A stretch of 64,000 bases of DNA, taken from positions 1-64,000 of the forward strand of contig NZ_BMJQ01000009.1 of assembly GCF_014643535.1 (NCBI RefSeq), read 5' to 3'. The DNA is from Aliidongia dinghuensis (GTDB lineage: Bacteria > Pseudomonadota > Alphaproteobacteria > ATCC43930 > CGMCC-115725). Below, piece by piece: positions 37,192 through 45,917 of the stretch. Under the pieces are notes generated by a model, which searched no databases, was not told the DNA's origin, and was given only the letters and a program-made list of their open reading frames with translations. Every line of letters starts with the position of its first letter. The stretch's first letter is position 1. A program made the translations under genes and the position numbers.

Positions 37192-37868
37192 CAGCGGTGC
37201 TCCACGCGGGGGAACGCCCAGCGGTCGATGAGCGCGAAGGCCGCCTGGAAGATCATCGAGACGATGAAATAGATGACGAACACGATGATGTAGGTCTCGA
37301 ATGGCCGGAACGTGCGCGACTGCACGTCCTGGGCGGCGGCCATCAGCTCGTCGGCCGAGACGACCGAGACGATGCTCGAGTTCAGCATCAGGAGGATGAA
37401 CTGGCTGCCGAGCGGCGCCACCATGACCTTCAAGGCCTGGGGCAGCACGACCAGGCGGAAGCTCTGCAGCGTATGGAGGCCGAGCGCCCTCGCCGCCTCC
37501 ATCTGGCCGTGCGTGACGCTCTCGATGCCGGCGCGCACGATCTCGATCGTATAGGCGCTGCCGTTCAGCACCATGGCGATGACCGCCGCGGTGTTGGCAT
37601 CGAAGCTCAGGCCCACGGTCGGCAGGCCGAAAAAGATCATGAAGATCTGCACCAGGAACGGCGTGTTCCGGATGACCTCGACATAGGCGATGACCAGCGT
37701 CTGGATCCACTTCGGGCCCGATGTCCGCAGGAGCGCGCCCCCGATCGCGAAGGCAAGGCTCAGCACCATCGAGATCGCCGACAGGCGCAGCGTGTACACC
37801 ATGCCCCACAGAAGCTCGTCGAAATTGACGGGCTTCAGGATCTCGCCGAATTGAAAGATATAGTTCAT
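37191..37868 (-). CDS. Polar amino acid ABC transporter, permease 1
   Basis: A 225-residue inner-membrane permease of the HisQ/GlnP family. RNTPFLVQIFMIFFGLP and the coupling loop MEAARALGLHTLQSFRLVVL are the diagnostic parts. It is the first gene of the three-gene minus-strand unit. No ATP-binding subunit is encoded next to it: upstream lies the oppositely oriented ABC-F gene, which is not a transporter ATPase. The transporter must therefore use an ATPase encoded elsewhere. Confidence 0.9.
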   Translation of the reverse strand: MNYIFQFGEILKPVNFDELLWGMVYTLRLSAISMVLSLAFAIGGALLRTSGPKWIQTLVIAYVEVIRNTPFLVQIFMIFFGLPTVGLSFDANTAAVIAMVLNGSAYTIEIVRAGIESVTHGQMEAARALGLHTLQSFRLVVLPQALKVMVAPLGSQFILLMLNSSIVSVVSADELMAAAQDVQSRTFRPFETYIIVFVIYFIVSMIFQAAFALIDRWAFPRVEHR

Positions 37869-38135
37869 GCCGGGCAGGTTTCCCGGTCAAAGAACTCCCC
37901 GTCAGGCCGTCTCGGCTGGCGCACGCCCTCTCCCCCTAGGTCTTCTTGCCGGACGTCTCATGATCCGGCTTCGTTCGTCAGGCTCAGTCAACCAACTTGT
38001 ACGACGAATGTCGAGCCCCGTTTGGTCGCAAGCCCGCCCCGTCCCCGTGTTTTTATCCTCTGATGATATCACACGATCAGTGCTGCATTGCAATGATCGC
38101 CAGGACCGGGACGCTCATGGTAAGAGGGCGGCGCC

Positions 38136-40019
38136 ATGCTCTCGATTTCCAACATTACCTATCGCATCGCCGGCCGTACGCTCCTCGAGAATGCGTCCGC
38201 CGTCATCGCCGCCGGCCATCGCGTGGGCCTGGTCGGCCGCAACGGCGCCGGCAAGTCGACGCTGTTCGGCCTGATCCTGGGCGAGCTGCAGCCCGACCAG
38301 GGCGAGGTCGAGATCCAGCGCGGCACGCGCGTCGGCATCGTGGCGCAGGAGGCGCCGGGCGGCACCATGACGCCGCAGGATGTGGTGTTGGCGGCCGATC
38401 TCGAGCGTACCGCCCTCATGCACGAGGCGGAGACGTCGCACGATGCCGAGCGGCTGGCCGAGGTGCACATGCGGCTCGTCGACATCGACGCCCATACGGC
38501 GCCGGCGCGCGCCGCCGAGATCCTGGCCGGCCTGGGATTCTCGGAAGAGATGCAGCAGCAGCCGATGTCGAGCTTCTCGGGCGGCTGGCGCATGCGCGTG
38601 GCGCTCGCGGCTGCCCTTTTCGCCCAGCCGGAACTCTTGCTGCTCGACGAGCCGACCAACCATCTCGATCTCGAGGCAACGGTCTGGCTCGAAGCCTATC
38701 TGCAGAAATATCCGCACACGCTGCTCGTCATCAGCCACGACCGGCAGATCCTGAACGCCTGCGTCGACCATATCCTGCATCTCGACAGCCGGCAGCTGAC
38801 TTTCTATTCCGGCAACTACGACTGGTTCGAGAAGATGCGCGAGGAGCGCATCGCCCAGTCCAAGGCCGAGGCCGCCAAGGTCGACGCCAAGCGCAAGCAC
38901 CTGCAAAGCTTCGTCGACCGGTTCAAGGCCAAGGCGACCAAGGCGCGCCAGGCGCAGAGCCGCATGAAGATGCTGGCGAAGCTCGACGCCGTCTCGGTCA
39001 TCCGCGACGATCCGTCCGTGACGTTCGATTTCCCGGAGCCGGTGGAGCTGGCGCCACCGCTCCTGTCGTTCGACAAGGTCGCGGTCGGCTATGCGCCGGG
39101 CAAGCCGGTGCTGCGCGAGATCGACGTGCGCATTGATCCAGACGACCGCATCGCGCTCCTCGGCTCCAACGGCAACGGCAAGTCGACCTTCGCGAAGCTG
39201 GTCGCCGGCCGGCTCGAGCCGATGGAGGGCCACCATCACCGCTCGGGCAAGCTCTTCACCGGCTTCTTCGCCCAGCACCAGATCGAGGACATGGACGGCG
39301 AGGCGACGCCGTTCACGCTGATGGCGGCACTCATGCCGGGCGCCGGCGTGCCGCAGGTGCGTGCGCGCCTGGGCCGCTTCGGCTTCGGCCAGGAAAAGGC
39401 GAACGTCAAGGTCAAGGACCTGTCGGGCGGCGAGCGCGCGCGGCTCAATTTCGCGCTCATCACCTACAACGCGCCGCCGATGCTGATCTTCGACGAGCCG
39501 ACCAACCATCTCGACATCGACAGCCGCGAGGCGCTGGCGGTCGCGATCAACGAGTACAAGGGCGCCGTCATCCTGATCAGCCACGACTGGCATCTCCTGG
39601 AACTGACGGCCGACCAGCTGTGGCTCGTCGCCGACGGCCGGGTCAAGCCGTTCGACGGCGATCTCGAGGACTATCGCAAGCTGATGCTGGGCAAGACCGG
39701 CACCGGCAATACCAGGATTCCCAAGGACAAGCGGCCGAAGGAGAAGCCCGTCGACGAGCGCCAGGCCGACCGGTCGCGCGGCGCCGACCGGCGCCGGGAG
39801 CTGGACGCGCTGCGCCGCCGCTCACGCGAGGCCGAGGCGTCGCTGGCGCGCCTCACCGAGGACAAGGCGACGGTCGAGGCTTCATTGCTCGGCCGCGATC
39901 TCGACAGCGCCAAACGCGCGCAGCTGATGAAGCGGCAGGCCGAGCTCTCGGCGGCCGTCGCCAGCGCCGAGGAAGCGTGGCTCGAAGCGGCGGAAGCGCT
40001 GGAGGCCGCCGCCGCTTGA
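38136..40019 (+). CDS. ABC-F family ATPase (YheS/Uup type)
   Basis: A 627-residue soluble protein with two ABC domains and no membrane segment, typical of ABC-F translation factors that act on the ribosome. Domain 1 has GRNGAGKST, signature SSFSGGWRMR and LLLLDEPTNHLDL; domain 2 has GSNGNGKST, signature KDLSGGERAR and LIFDEPTNHLDID. The interdomain linker (about residues 235-310) is long and basic, with an ARQAQSRMKMLAKL helix. The C-terminal 85 residues are a charged coiled coil. Overall it is closest to YheS. The ATG at 38136 lacks a strong ribosome site but starts at the family position. Confidence 0.92.
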   Translation: MLSISNITYRIAGRTLLENASAVIAAGHRVGLVGRNGAGKSTLFGLILGELQPDQGEVEIQRGTRVGIVAQEAPGGTMTPQDVVLAADLERTALMHEAETSHDAERLAEVHMRLVDIDAHTAPARAAEILAGLGFSEEMQQQPMSSFSGGWRMRVALAAALFAQPELLLLDEPTNHLDLEATVWLEAYLQKYPHTLLVISHDRQILNACVDHILHLDSRQLTFYSGNYDWFEKMREERIAQSKAEAAKVDAKRKHLQSFVDRFKAKATKARQAQSRMKMLAKLDAVSVIRDDPSVTFDFPEPVELAPPLLSFDKVAVGYAPGKPVLREIDVRIDPDDRIALLGSNGNGKSTFAKLVAGRLEPMEGHHHRSGKLFTGFFAQHQIEDMDGEATPFTLMAALMPGAGVPQVRARLGRFGFGQEKANVKVKDLSGGERARLNFALITYNAPPMLIFDEPTNHLDIDSREALAVAINEYKGAVILISHDWHLLELTADQLWLVADGRVKPFDGDLEDYRKLMLGKTGTGNTRIPKDKRPKEKPVDERQADRSRGADRRRELDALRRRSREAEASLARLTEDKATVEASLLGRDLDSAKRAQLMKRQAELSAAVASAEEAWLEAAEALEAAAA

Positions 40020-40060
40020 TGGGATCCGCCCAGAGCCGCGCCCAGGGAACCATAGGGGCG

Positions 40061-40085
40061 GGAACCATGGTGGTTTTCCCGCGAT
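40061..40085 (+). promoter_or_regulatory. EcfG-like promoter upstream of dps
   Basis: GGAAC at 40061-40065 and CGAT at 40082-40085, separated by 16 bases; one mismatch to GGAAC-N16-CGTT. A second GGAAC at 40046-40050 has no matching -10. The first copy shares the 12-mer GGGAACCATAGG with the nepR promoter region (19946-19957). Confidence 0.4.
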
Positions 40086-40172
40086 TGTAGCGGCGGGCGT
40101 GCTTGCTTCCGGGCGCGCCGCCCCTATCTCAAGGTGCCGCCCATGCCTGAAATCCCAAACCCAGAGGTCCCC

Positions 40173-40655
40173 ATGCATCGCACCAAGATCGATCTGGCCG
40201 ACAACGTGCGCGCCTCCGTCATCGGAGAGCTGAGCACGGCGTTGGCCGACGCCGTCGACCTCTCCGCCCAGGTCAAGCAGGCCCATTGGAACGTCAAGGG
40301 GCCGAACTTCATCGCGCTGCACGAGCTGTTCGATCAGATCGCGACCGACGTGCGCGACTACACCGACCTGATCGCCGAGCGCATCGTGACGCTGGGCGGC
40401 ACGGCCTATGGCACCGTGCAGGAAGCGGTGTCGAAGAGCCGCCTGCCGGCCTACCCGACCGACATTTCGGCCGGCTCGAACCATGTCGAGGCGTTGAGCA
40501 CCGCGCTCGCCACCTTCGGCAAGAACGTCCGCGCATCGATCGACACGACCGACGAGCTCGGCGACGCCATCACCGCCGACGTGCTGACCGAGGTCGGCCG
40601 CGGCATCGACAAATGGCTCTGGATGGTCGAGGCCCACCGCCAGGCGGATTCGTAA
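40173..40655 (+). CDS. dps: DNA-protection ferritin-like protein Dps
   Basis: A 160-residue mini-ferritin that oxidises and stores iron in a dodecamer and protects DNA in stress or stationary phase. The inter-subunit ferroxidase site is visible in QAHWNVKGPNFIALHELFDQ and the following ATDVRDYTDLIAER (His, Asp and Glu ligands). The ATG at 40173 is chosen because an AGAGG site precedes it and the family starts MHRTK; an ATG at 40143 would add ten residues. An EcfG-like promoter lies 88 bases upstream, in keeping with stress control. Confidence 0.92.
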   Translation: MHRTKIDLADNVRASVIGELSTALADAVDLSAQVKQAHWNVKGPNFIALHELFDQIATDVRDYTDLIAERIVTLGGTAYGTVQEAVSKSRLPAYPTDISAGSNHVEALSTALATFGKNVRASIDTTDELGDAITADVLTEVGRGIDKWLWMVEAHRQADS

Positions 40656-40713
40656 GCAACGCCCATCGCAGGACGGCGAAGGGGAAGCCCCAGGGCAGGA
40701 CCGGCGGCAAAGG

Positions 40714-40742
40714 GGCGGTTTGTGCAAGAAGAACAAACCGCC
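40714..40742. terminator. Hairpin between convergent dps and lipoprotein genes
   Basis: A perfect 10-bp stem (40714-40723 with 40733-40742) with a 9-base loop, ending 3 bases before the lipoprotein stop codon. The T tracts on either side are short (CCCTTT on the minus strand), so it is a weak bidirectional terminator at best. Confidence 0.5.
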
Positions 40743-40744
40743 GA

Positions 40745-41242
40745 TCAGCTTGCCGGTGCTGCCGGCGGGTTGTTCGACGTATCTGGAATGAGACGGGCCT
40801 TGACGCCGTAGATGAGCATGACCTTTTGGCCCACGGCCAAAGGCTGCGCGTCCTTCTGCGTCACCGACATCAGATCGCCGTTCTGTTTCTGCACGATATA
40901 TTCGAAGGCCTGCGTATCAGTCGCGCTCTTCTCCACAAGCGCGCCGATGGCGGCGCCCACGAGGACCCCGCCCAAGGTGGCCGCGGCACTGCCCCCGCCG
41001 GATCCGAATGACGAGCCGCCGATACCACCGGCCGCACCACCAACCAGAGCGCCGGCTCCCGCAGTGCCATCCACGTCCACCGAGCGGACGCTTTGCACAG
41101 TGGCGCGATCAACCTTGCTCGCCTGCTGCATGCTGGCCGACGAGTAATGGTCGGGCGAGTAGCCGTTCTGGCAGGCGTTCAGCATCAAAGCGACTAGCGC
41201 CAAGCCGCAGCCGCTCCGCGCCATGTTAGAAAATCGGCTCAT
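40745..41242 (-). CDS. Glycine-zipper outer-membrane lipoprotein (SlyB/Pcp type)
   Basis: A 165-residue lipoprotein. The lipobox LMLNAC ends the signal at about residue 24. A glycine-zipper region follows (about residues 62-103: GAGALVGGAAGGIGGSSFG and LGGVLVGAAIGALVE), which inserts in membranes. A C-terminal soluble segment contains QAFEYIVQKQNGDLMSVTQK, as in SlyB and Rickettsia 17-kDa proteins. It follows the next lipoprotein gene by 15 bases in the same direction, and the two are probably an operon. Confidence 0.8.
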   Translation of the reverse strand: MSRFSNMARSGCGLALVALMLNACQNGYSPDHYSSASMQQASKVDRATVQSVRSVDVDGTAGAGALVGGAAGGIGGSSFGSGGGSAAATLGGVLVGAAIGALVEKSATDTQAFEYIVQKQNGDLMSVTQKDAQPLAVGQKVMLIYGVKARLIPDTSNNPPAAPAS

Positions 41243-41257
41243 CGGATACTCACAGTC

Positions 41258-41872
41258 TTAGGAAACAGGGGCGCCGGGAGGATTCGTTCCCGGGCTCGGT
41301 TGCACGGCCACGGCGGGATCGGCCGGCTTGCCTGCCGGCTCTTTCGTACCCTTCTGCAGTTCCCCCACGGTGCCAATGACGGCGTCGCGCGCGACCGCTG
41401 TCACGAAGTCATCCCGAGAGACGATCAGGGAGCCAATCAGTCCGAGGCTCATGGCCTGCGCAGCCCCCATTCGCAACAGGGGCGTGCCATCCGTATCCAG
41501 AACCCGGATCCCGACGATGACGGAACGGTGAACGAGCAGGCCCAATTCAGGCTGATAGCTCACGTAGAGCCGTACGCGTACGTCAGGCGGACGCGTCCCG
41601 TCCTCGACGATGTGCATCCCGTAATTCTCGAACTGGGAAATGACCGCCGCTTTGACGGCGCTCATGACCTCGCTGTCATTCTGCGAGGGATTGGGATCGA
41701 TGGATTTATCGACATCCGAGTCGAATCCGCCGTTGAAGGATGCGACCTTGTCCAGCTTGATCACATCGATCTTTGACGGAACATCGGCCGCCGATTTACC
41801 CGCTTCATACGGAGACGAGGCGCAAGCGGCGGTCAGGCACAGCGACAAGACCGCAAGGAACCTAAGGTACAT
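41258..41872 (-). CDS. Lipoprotein of unknown function
   Basis: A 204-residue protein with a signal ending in lipobox LTAAC (Cys at about residue 18). The mature part includes AVISQFENYGMHIVEDG and a predicted beta-rich core, VRVRLYVSYQPELGLLVHRS. The C-terminal 35 residues are Pro/Gly-rich and disordered. I do not recognise the family; the layout recalls proteins that assemble under the outer membrane. Base composition is slightly lower in GC than the neighbours, as for its partner gene downstream, which may point to acquisition as a pair. Confidence 0.65.
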   Translation of the reverse strand: MYLRFLAVLSLCLTAACASSPYEAGKSAADVPSKIDVIKLDKVASFNGGFDSDVDKSIDPNPSQNDSEVMSAVKAAVISQFENYGMHIVEDGTRPPDVRVRLYVSYQPELGLLVHRSVIVGIRVLDTDGTPLLRMGAAQAMSLGLIGSLIVSRDDFVTAVARDAVIGTVGELQKGTKEPAGKPADPAVAVQPSPGTNPPGAPVS

Positions 41873-42030
41873 TCAAAACCGTCCAATCACAGACGCGAAA
41901 GATGCTCGACACGCTCAGCTTAAAGGTGATTTCCCCAAAAAGCCATCCGCAGTGAGTGTGCGAGAACCATGGGTCCTCAGCTTGTCGACGAGGCCTTGGC
42001 GTTGATGGCAGCGTGCCGTCCTTCCCACCT

Positions 42031-42060
42031 CGTCATCCCCGCGGAGGCGCGGGGATGACG
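42031..42060. repeat. Perfect 12-bp-stem palindrome (REP-like)
   Basis: Arms 42031-42042 and 42049-42060 are exact inverted copies with a 6-base loop. The sequence CGTCATCCCCGC is a relative of the ATTCCCGC repeat near recQ. It lies 12 bases after the phnW stop codon on the minus strand, with no T tract on either side. Confidence 0.6.
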
Positions 42061-42072
42061 GCGAAAGCGGGG

Positions 42073-43224
42073 CTACGACGGCGTCCCTGCCCGCTCCTTG
42101 ATGCCCATGTCGCGCAACACCGCGTCCATCGCGCGCACTGCGGCCGCCATGTCGGCGGGCTCGATCGCGCCGATGCAGCCGACGCGGAAGCTCGGCTCCG
42201 GCGTGTTGTAGAAATTGCTGATGAGGAAGCCGCGCGCCTTCAGGCCGTCGACGAAGCGCTGCAGGTCCCAGGCGGGATCGGCCGGGGCCGCGACATTGAC
42301 GATGATCGGGCCCTGTACGTGCGCCGGCAGGCAGGGCGTGAGGCCGAGCGCCACGATGCCGTCGTAGAAGGTCCGCATGTTCGCCGTATAGCGCGCGAGC
42401 CGCCCCGCCTGCCCTACGGCCTCGTAGCGGTCGAGCGCCACGTCGAGCGCCGCCACGACCTGGGCCGGTGGCGTGAAGCGTGCGGCCCCCGGCACACTGC
42501 GCGTGTTGCGCCGGGCGCCGGGCGTCGCCGCCCCGCTCTGATGGTCGTAGACGTCGCTCAAATCGAGCGACCAGCTGCCGGCATTGCCGCGGCAGGCGTC
42601 GAGCCGCTCGATCGGCGCGACGGTGAAGCTCATGCCCGGCAGCGCTTCCAGGCCCTTGTTGGAGGTGAAGCTGATCGCATCGACCATGTCGAGCGCGCTG
42701 ATATCGAACGGCAGGATGCCGAACGCGCTGACCGCGTCGACCAGCACGCGCCGGCCGAGCCGGCCCACCGCGGCGGCGATGGCCGGCACGTCGTGGATGA
42801 TACCCGAGCCGGTCTCGCTATAGACGAGCGCCACATGGCCGATCGCGGGGTCGGCCTCGAGCGCCGCCGTAACCGCCTCGACGCTGGTGCGCGTGCGCGC
42901 CGGGACCGGCAGGCGCACGACGGTGCGGCCCGCTTCTTCGGCAAGCCGCGCCGCCCGATCGGCATAGGCGCCGGTCATGGGCAGCAGGAGCTTGGCGCCC
43001 TTCGGCACGAAGGTGCGGATCGCCGCCTCGACCGCAAAATGGCCGCAGCCCTGGAGCGGCAGCACGGCATGCCGGTCCGGCGCGCCGCCGGCGATCGGCA
43101 GCAGCCGGCGATAGACCCGGGCGTAGATAGCTCGGAAGTCGTTGTCCCACGGCGCGTAATCCTCCGCCATCGCAGCGCGGACGGAAGGATGGGTCGTGAC
43201 CGGGCCGGGGATCAGCAGCTTCAT
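42073..43224 (-). CDS. phnW: 2-aminoethylphosphonate--pyruvate transaminase
   Basis: A 383-residue PLP aminotransferase of the serine-pyruvate/PhnW type that would convert 2-aminoethylphosphonate to phosphonoacetaldehyde. The N-terminal signature LLIPGPVTTHPSVRAAM followed by APWDNDFR is characteristic of PhnW. The PLP lysine is in SFTSNKGLEALPG, and the phosphate-contact region is LPLQGCGHFAVEA. The ATG at 43224 is chosen as the family start. No phosphonoacetaldehyde hydrolase or dehydrogenase (phnX, phnY) is adjacent. The next gene upstream encodes an Ldh-type dehydrogenase in the same orientation, 112 bases away. Confidence 0.88.
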   Translation of the reverse strand: MKLLIPGPVTTHPSVRAAMAEDYAPWDNDFRAIYARVYRRLLPIAGGAPDRHAVLPLQGCGHFAVEAAIRTFVPKGAKLLLPMTGAYADRAARLAEEAGRTVVRLPVPARTRTSVEAVTAALEADPAIGHVALVYSETGSGIIHDVPAIAAAVGRLGRRVLVDAVSAFGILPFDISALDMVDAISFTSNKGLEALPGMSFTVAPIERLDACRGNAGSWSLDLSDVYDHQSGAATPGARRNTRSVPGAARFTPPAQVVAALDVALDRYEAVGQAGRLARYTANMRTFYDGIVALGLTPCLPAHVQGPIIVNVAAPADPAWDLQRFVDGLKARGFLISNFYNTPEPSFRVGCIGAIEPADMAAAVRAMDAVLRDMGIKERAGTPS

Positions 43225-43336
43225 CGCAGGACCTTTGAACGGAACCAAAGGCCGCGATTGTCGGGCAGACCGGCCACCTAAGGAATCGGCATCTGCGCAG
43301 GCGCCCTTGCTCGGGGCGCAGAGCTGTTATGCCCGA

Positions 43337-44419
43337 TCAGGATCCGATCAGGATCGGCGCGCCGGCCGCCGTCGCGATGTCGCGCAATTCCTGGGCGAGC
43401 CGCGCCGAGAGCGGGATGCCGTTCCGCTGCCGCTCCGCCCGGGCGCGGACCTCGGGATCGCCCGCGACCTGCACCGGCTCCGCCGGATCAGCCGCCCGGG
43501 TCGCGCGCAGCGCGTCGATCATCTCGTCGAGATCGGCCTCGAACGCGCCCTCCTCGCGGAATGCGTCCGGATCGATCGCCAGAAAGAAATGGCCGACATC
43601 ATGCCGCGCCGCGTCCGGATCGCGCCGCTCCCGGAGTGCCCCGAACTGGGCGCCGGACAGGGTCGTGCACAGCACCTCGACCATCATGGCGAGGCCGTAG
43701 CCCTTGTGGCCGCCCATGGCGCGGGTGCTGCCGAGCGGCGTCAGGCGGCGATGGCTGAGGGCCGCGTCCGGGTCGGTAATGCTGCGACCATCCGGATCGA
43801 CCGCCCAGCCGTCCGGGATCGGCTTGCCGACGCGGGACGCGATCGTGATCTTGCCGAGCGCCGCCGTGCTCGTCGCCATGTCGAGCAGGAACGGCGGGTT
43901 GCGCTTCGCCGGTGCGGCAAACGCGATCGGGTTCGTGCCGAACATGGCGTCGGCGCCGTAGAGCGGCACCACGCTCGGCCGTGCGACCGCGGTCATGGCG
44001 ATGCCGATCAAGCCGCGGTCGCTCGCCCGCTCGGCATAGGCGCCGGCGGCGCCGTAGTGGTGGGAGTTGCGCACGGCGGCGACGCCGACGCCGATCGTCG
44101 CCGCCTTGTCGCAGGCGAGATCCATGGCGCGGACCGATGGCACATGGCCGAGACCGCCGCCGCCGTCGACGAGCGCCGTCGCCGGATTCTCGCGCACGAC
44201 GCGGATCTCCGGCCGGAAGGTCAGCTTCTCCTGCTCGCGCAGCCGATGATAGAGCTGCATCATGCCGGCACCGTGGCTGTCGATCCCGGCGAGATCGGCC
44301 CACAGCATGATGTCGAGCGTGGTCTGGATGTGATCTTCCGCCATGCCCCAGGCGCCGAAGATCGCCGCCAGCTGCCGCCGCAACAGGTCCGCGGAAACCA
44401 GAGTCTCGTCCGATGCCAT
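43337..44419 (-). CDS. Ldh/malate dehydrogenase-2 family NAD(P)-dependent oxidoreductase
   Basis: A 360-residue enzyme of the Ldh_2 family, which uses NAD(P)H on 2-hydroxy acids, sulfolactate, ureidoglycolate or cyclic imines. Diagnostic parts are ADLAGIDSHGAGMMQLYH at residues about 41-58 (the D-S-H-G catalytic region), AVRNSHHYGAAGAYAERA and MGGHKGYGLAMMVEVL. The substrate is unknown. Its position next to phnW suggests the product of a C2 or amino-acid conversion, but this is inference. Confidence 0.85.
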   Translation of the reverse strand: MASDETLVSADLLRRQLAAIFGAWGMAEDHIQTTLDIMLWADLAGIDSHGAGMMQLYHRLREQEKLTFRPEIRVVRENPATALVDGGGGLGHVPSVRAMDLACDKAATIGVGVAAVRNSHHYGAAGAYAERASDRGLIGIAMTAVARPSVVPLYGADAMFGTNPIAFAAPAKRNPPFLLDMATSTAALGKITIASRVGKPIPDGWAVDPDGRSITDPDAALSHRRLTPLGSTRAMGGHKGYGLAMMVEVLCTTLSGAQFGALRERRDPDAARHDVGHFFLAIDPDAFREEGAFEADLDEMIDALRATRAADPAEPVQVAGDPEVRARAERQRNGIPLSARLAQELRDIATAAGAPILIGS

Positions 44420-44533
44420 TCCTGGAACGCTCCCTCACCCTCGATTTTGGATAGAGGGGAGCCCGGACGCGGCGGGCCTGTCAATCGGCTGCGACGAAAT
44501 AATCAGACAAATGCCCCAAGCGTCGGATGACCG

Positions 44534-44974
44534 TCACTTCGCCTTCTCGTGCTCCGCCATGCCGACCGCCTTGTAGTCGTAGGTCGGATAGAACTCGGTC
44601 CGATAGACGCCCCAGGCGGTATCCTCGAGCACCCGGTTGACCTCGCGGATGCGCGAGGCCGGCAGGCGGAGGACCACGACCTGGCCGATGCCCATGGCGA
44701 CGGTCCAACTGACCACCTCCATGCCGGGCGGCGGGAACGCCTTGTAGAAGCCTTGGCGGGCGAGCTGGGCATTGAGCTCGCCCAAGGGGCGCGACTGGTC
44801 GTGCTTCAGGAAGATGGTGAGCAGGACCGCGTTGTCTGCCGTGGGCGGCGCCGTGCCGGCCGGTGGGGCCGCGACCGTCTGTGCCGCGGCCGGTCCCGCT
44901 CCCGCGACTCCAACTCCCGCGATCAGGCCCAGCACCACCATTGCCGCGACCAGCGGTCGAAAACCCTGCGCCAT
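44534..44974 (-). CDS. Exported protein of unknown function
   Basis: A 146-residue protein with a signal peptide ending GPAAAQ. The mature domain (about residues 48-140) is alpha/beta in appearance and contains LLTIFLKHDQSRPLGELN and VVVLRLPASRIREVNRVLED. I recall similar short exported proteins annotated as hypothetical in alphaproteobacteria, but no function is known to me. It is downstream of msrA on the same strand with a 67-base gap. Confidence 0.65.
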   Translation of the reverse strand: MAQGFRPLVAAMVVLGLIAGVGVAGAGPAAAQTVAAPPAGTAPPTADNAVLLTIFLKHDQSRPLGELNAQLARQGFYKAFPPPGMEVVSWTVAMGIGQVVVLRLPASRIREVNRVLEDTAWGVYRTEFYPTYDYKAVGMAEHEKAK

Positions 44975-45041
44975 GCCATCCCCTCGTGATCAGCCCGTGC
45001 TGCCGCGCACGCTAGCCGATCGGCGGCAATCTCCTCGCGCG

Positions 45042-45776
45042 TCAGTCGGTCGCGGGCGACACCAGCACCGGCTCAGCGCGGTAGAGCACGGGGAACAGCC
45101 GCTCGAAGTTCTTGAGCTTCGGCATATCGTTGATCGCGATGTAGGGATAGCTCGGATGGCGCGCGAGGAAATCCTGGTGCTGGGATTCGGCCGGATAGAA
45201 GCCCTTGAAGGGCTCGAGCTTCGTGACGATCGGCCGCGCGAAGGCGCTGCTCCGGCCGAGCTGGTCGAGATATGCCGCCGCCACCCGCTGCTGCTCGGCG
45301 TTCTGGATGAAGATCGCCGAGCGATATTGCGGCCCGACGTCCGGCCCCTGCCGGTTGAGCTCCGTCGGGTCATGGGCCACGGAAAAGAAGATCCTGAGCA
45401 GCTGGCCGTAAGTTACCTGATGGGGATCGTAGGTGACCTCGACCGATTCCGCATGGCCCGTGTCGCCCTCCTCGACCCGCTCGTAATGGGCCATGCCGGC
45501 GACGCCGCCGGCATAGCCCGAGACCGCTCGGCTCACGCCCGCGACATGCTGGAACACACCCTGCACGCCCCAGAAGCAGCCGCCGGCGAAGACGGCGGTC
45601 TCGCTGGTTCCGGCGTTCGCGGCCGTTTCATCGACGGTGGGCGCCGGAAGCAGCACCGCATCGGCCGCGTGGCCGGCCGGCTGCAAGACCAGATAGGCAC
45701 CGAGCGCCAAGAGGCCGGTGGGAAGAAGCCATCGGCCGAGTGCCAACCGTCGCGGCGATGGATTGGAGCGGGGCAT
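45042..45776 (-). CDS. msrA: Periplasmic peptide-methionine (S)-S-oxide reductase
   Basis: A 244-residue MsrA with an N-terminal membrane/signal segment (about residues 14-38), so it acts outside the cytoplasm on oxidised methionines. The catalytic cysteine is in VFAGGCFWGVQGVF, followed by VSGYAGG, HAESVEVTYDP and the product-site YRSAIF. The reducing partner for the exported form is not encoded adjacent, and no MsrB is present. The length beyond the catalytic core is explained by the leader of about 60 residues. Confidence 0.9.
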   Translation of the reverse strand: MPRSNPSPRRLALGRWLLPTGLLALGAYLVLQPAGHAADAVLLPAPTVDETAANAGTSETAVFAGGCFWGVQGVFQHVAGVSRAVSGYAGGVAGMAHYERVEEGDTGHAESVEVTYDPHQVTYGQLLRIFFSVAHDPTELNRQGPDVGPQYRSAIFIQNAEQQRVAAAYLDQLGRSSAFARPIVTKLEPFKGFYPAESQHQDFLARHPSYPYIAINDMPKLKNFERLFPVLYRAEPVLVSPATD

Positions 45777-45917
45777 GGGACGTCTCCGACGACGAAATCA
45801 AACGCGCCGCTGCTGCGCGGTGCCCCTTCCATATGGCGGCGCTGTCGGACGGCGCCCGTAACGATTGCGTGAGAGACGGCTTCCGTCGAGCCGTGCGGGC
45901 TCAGGCGACTTGTGGGC

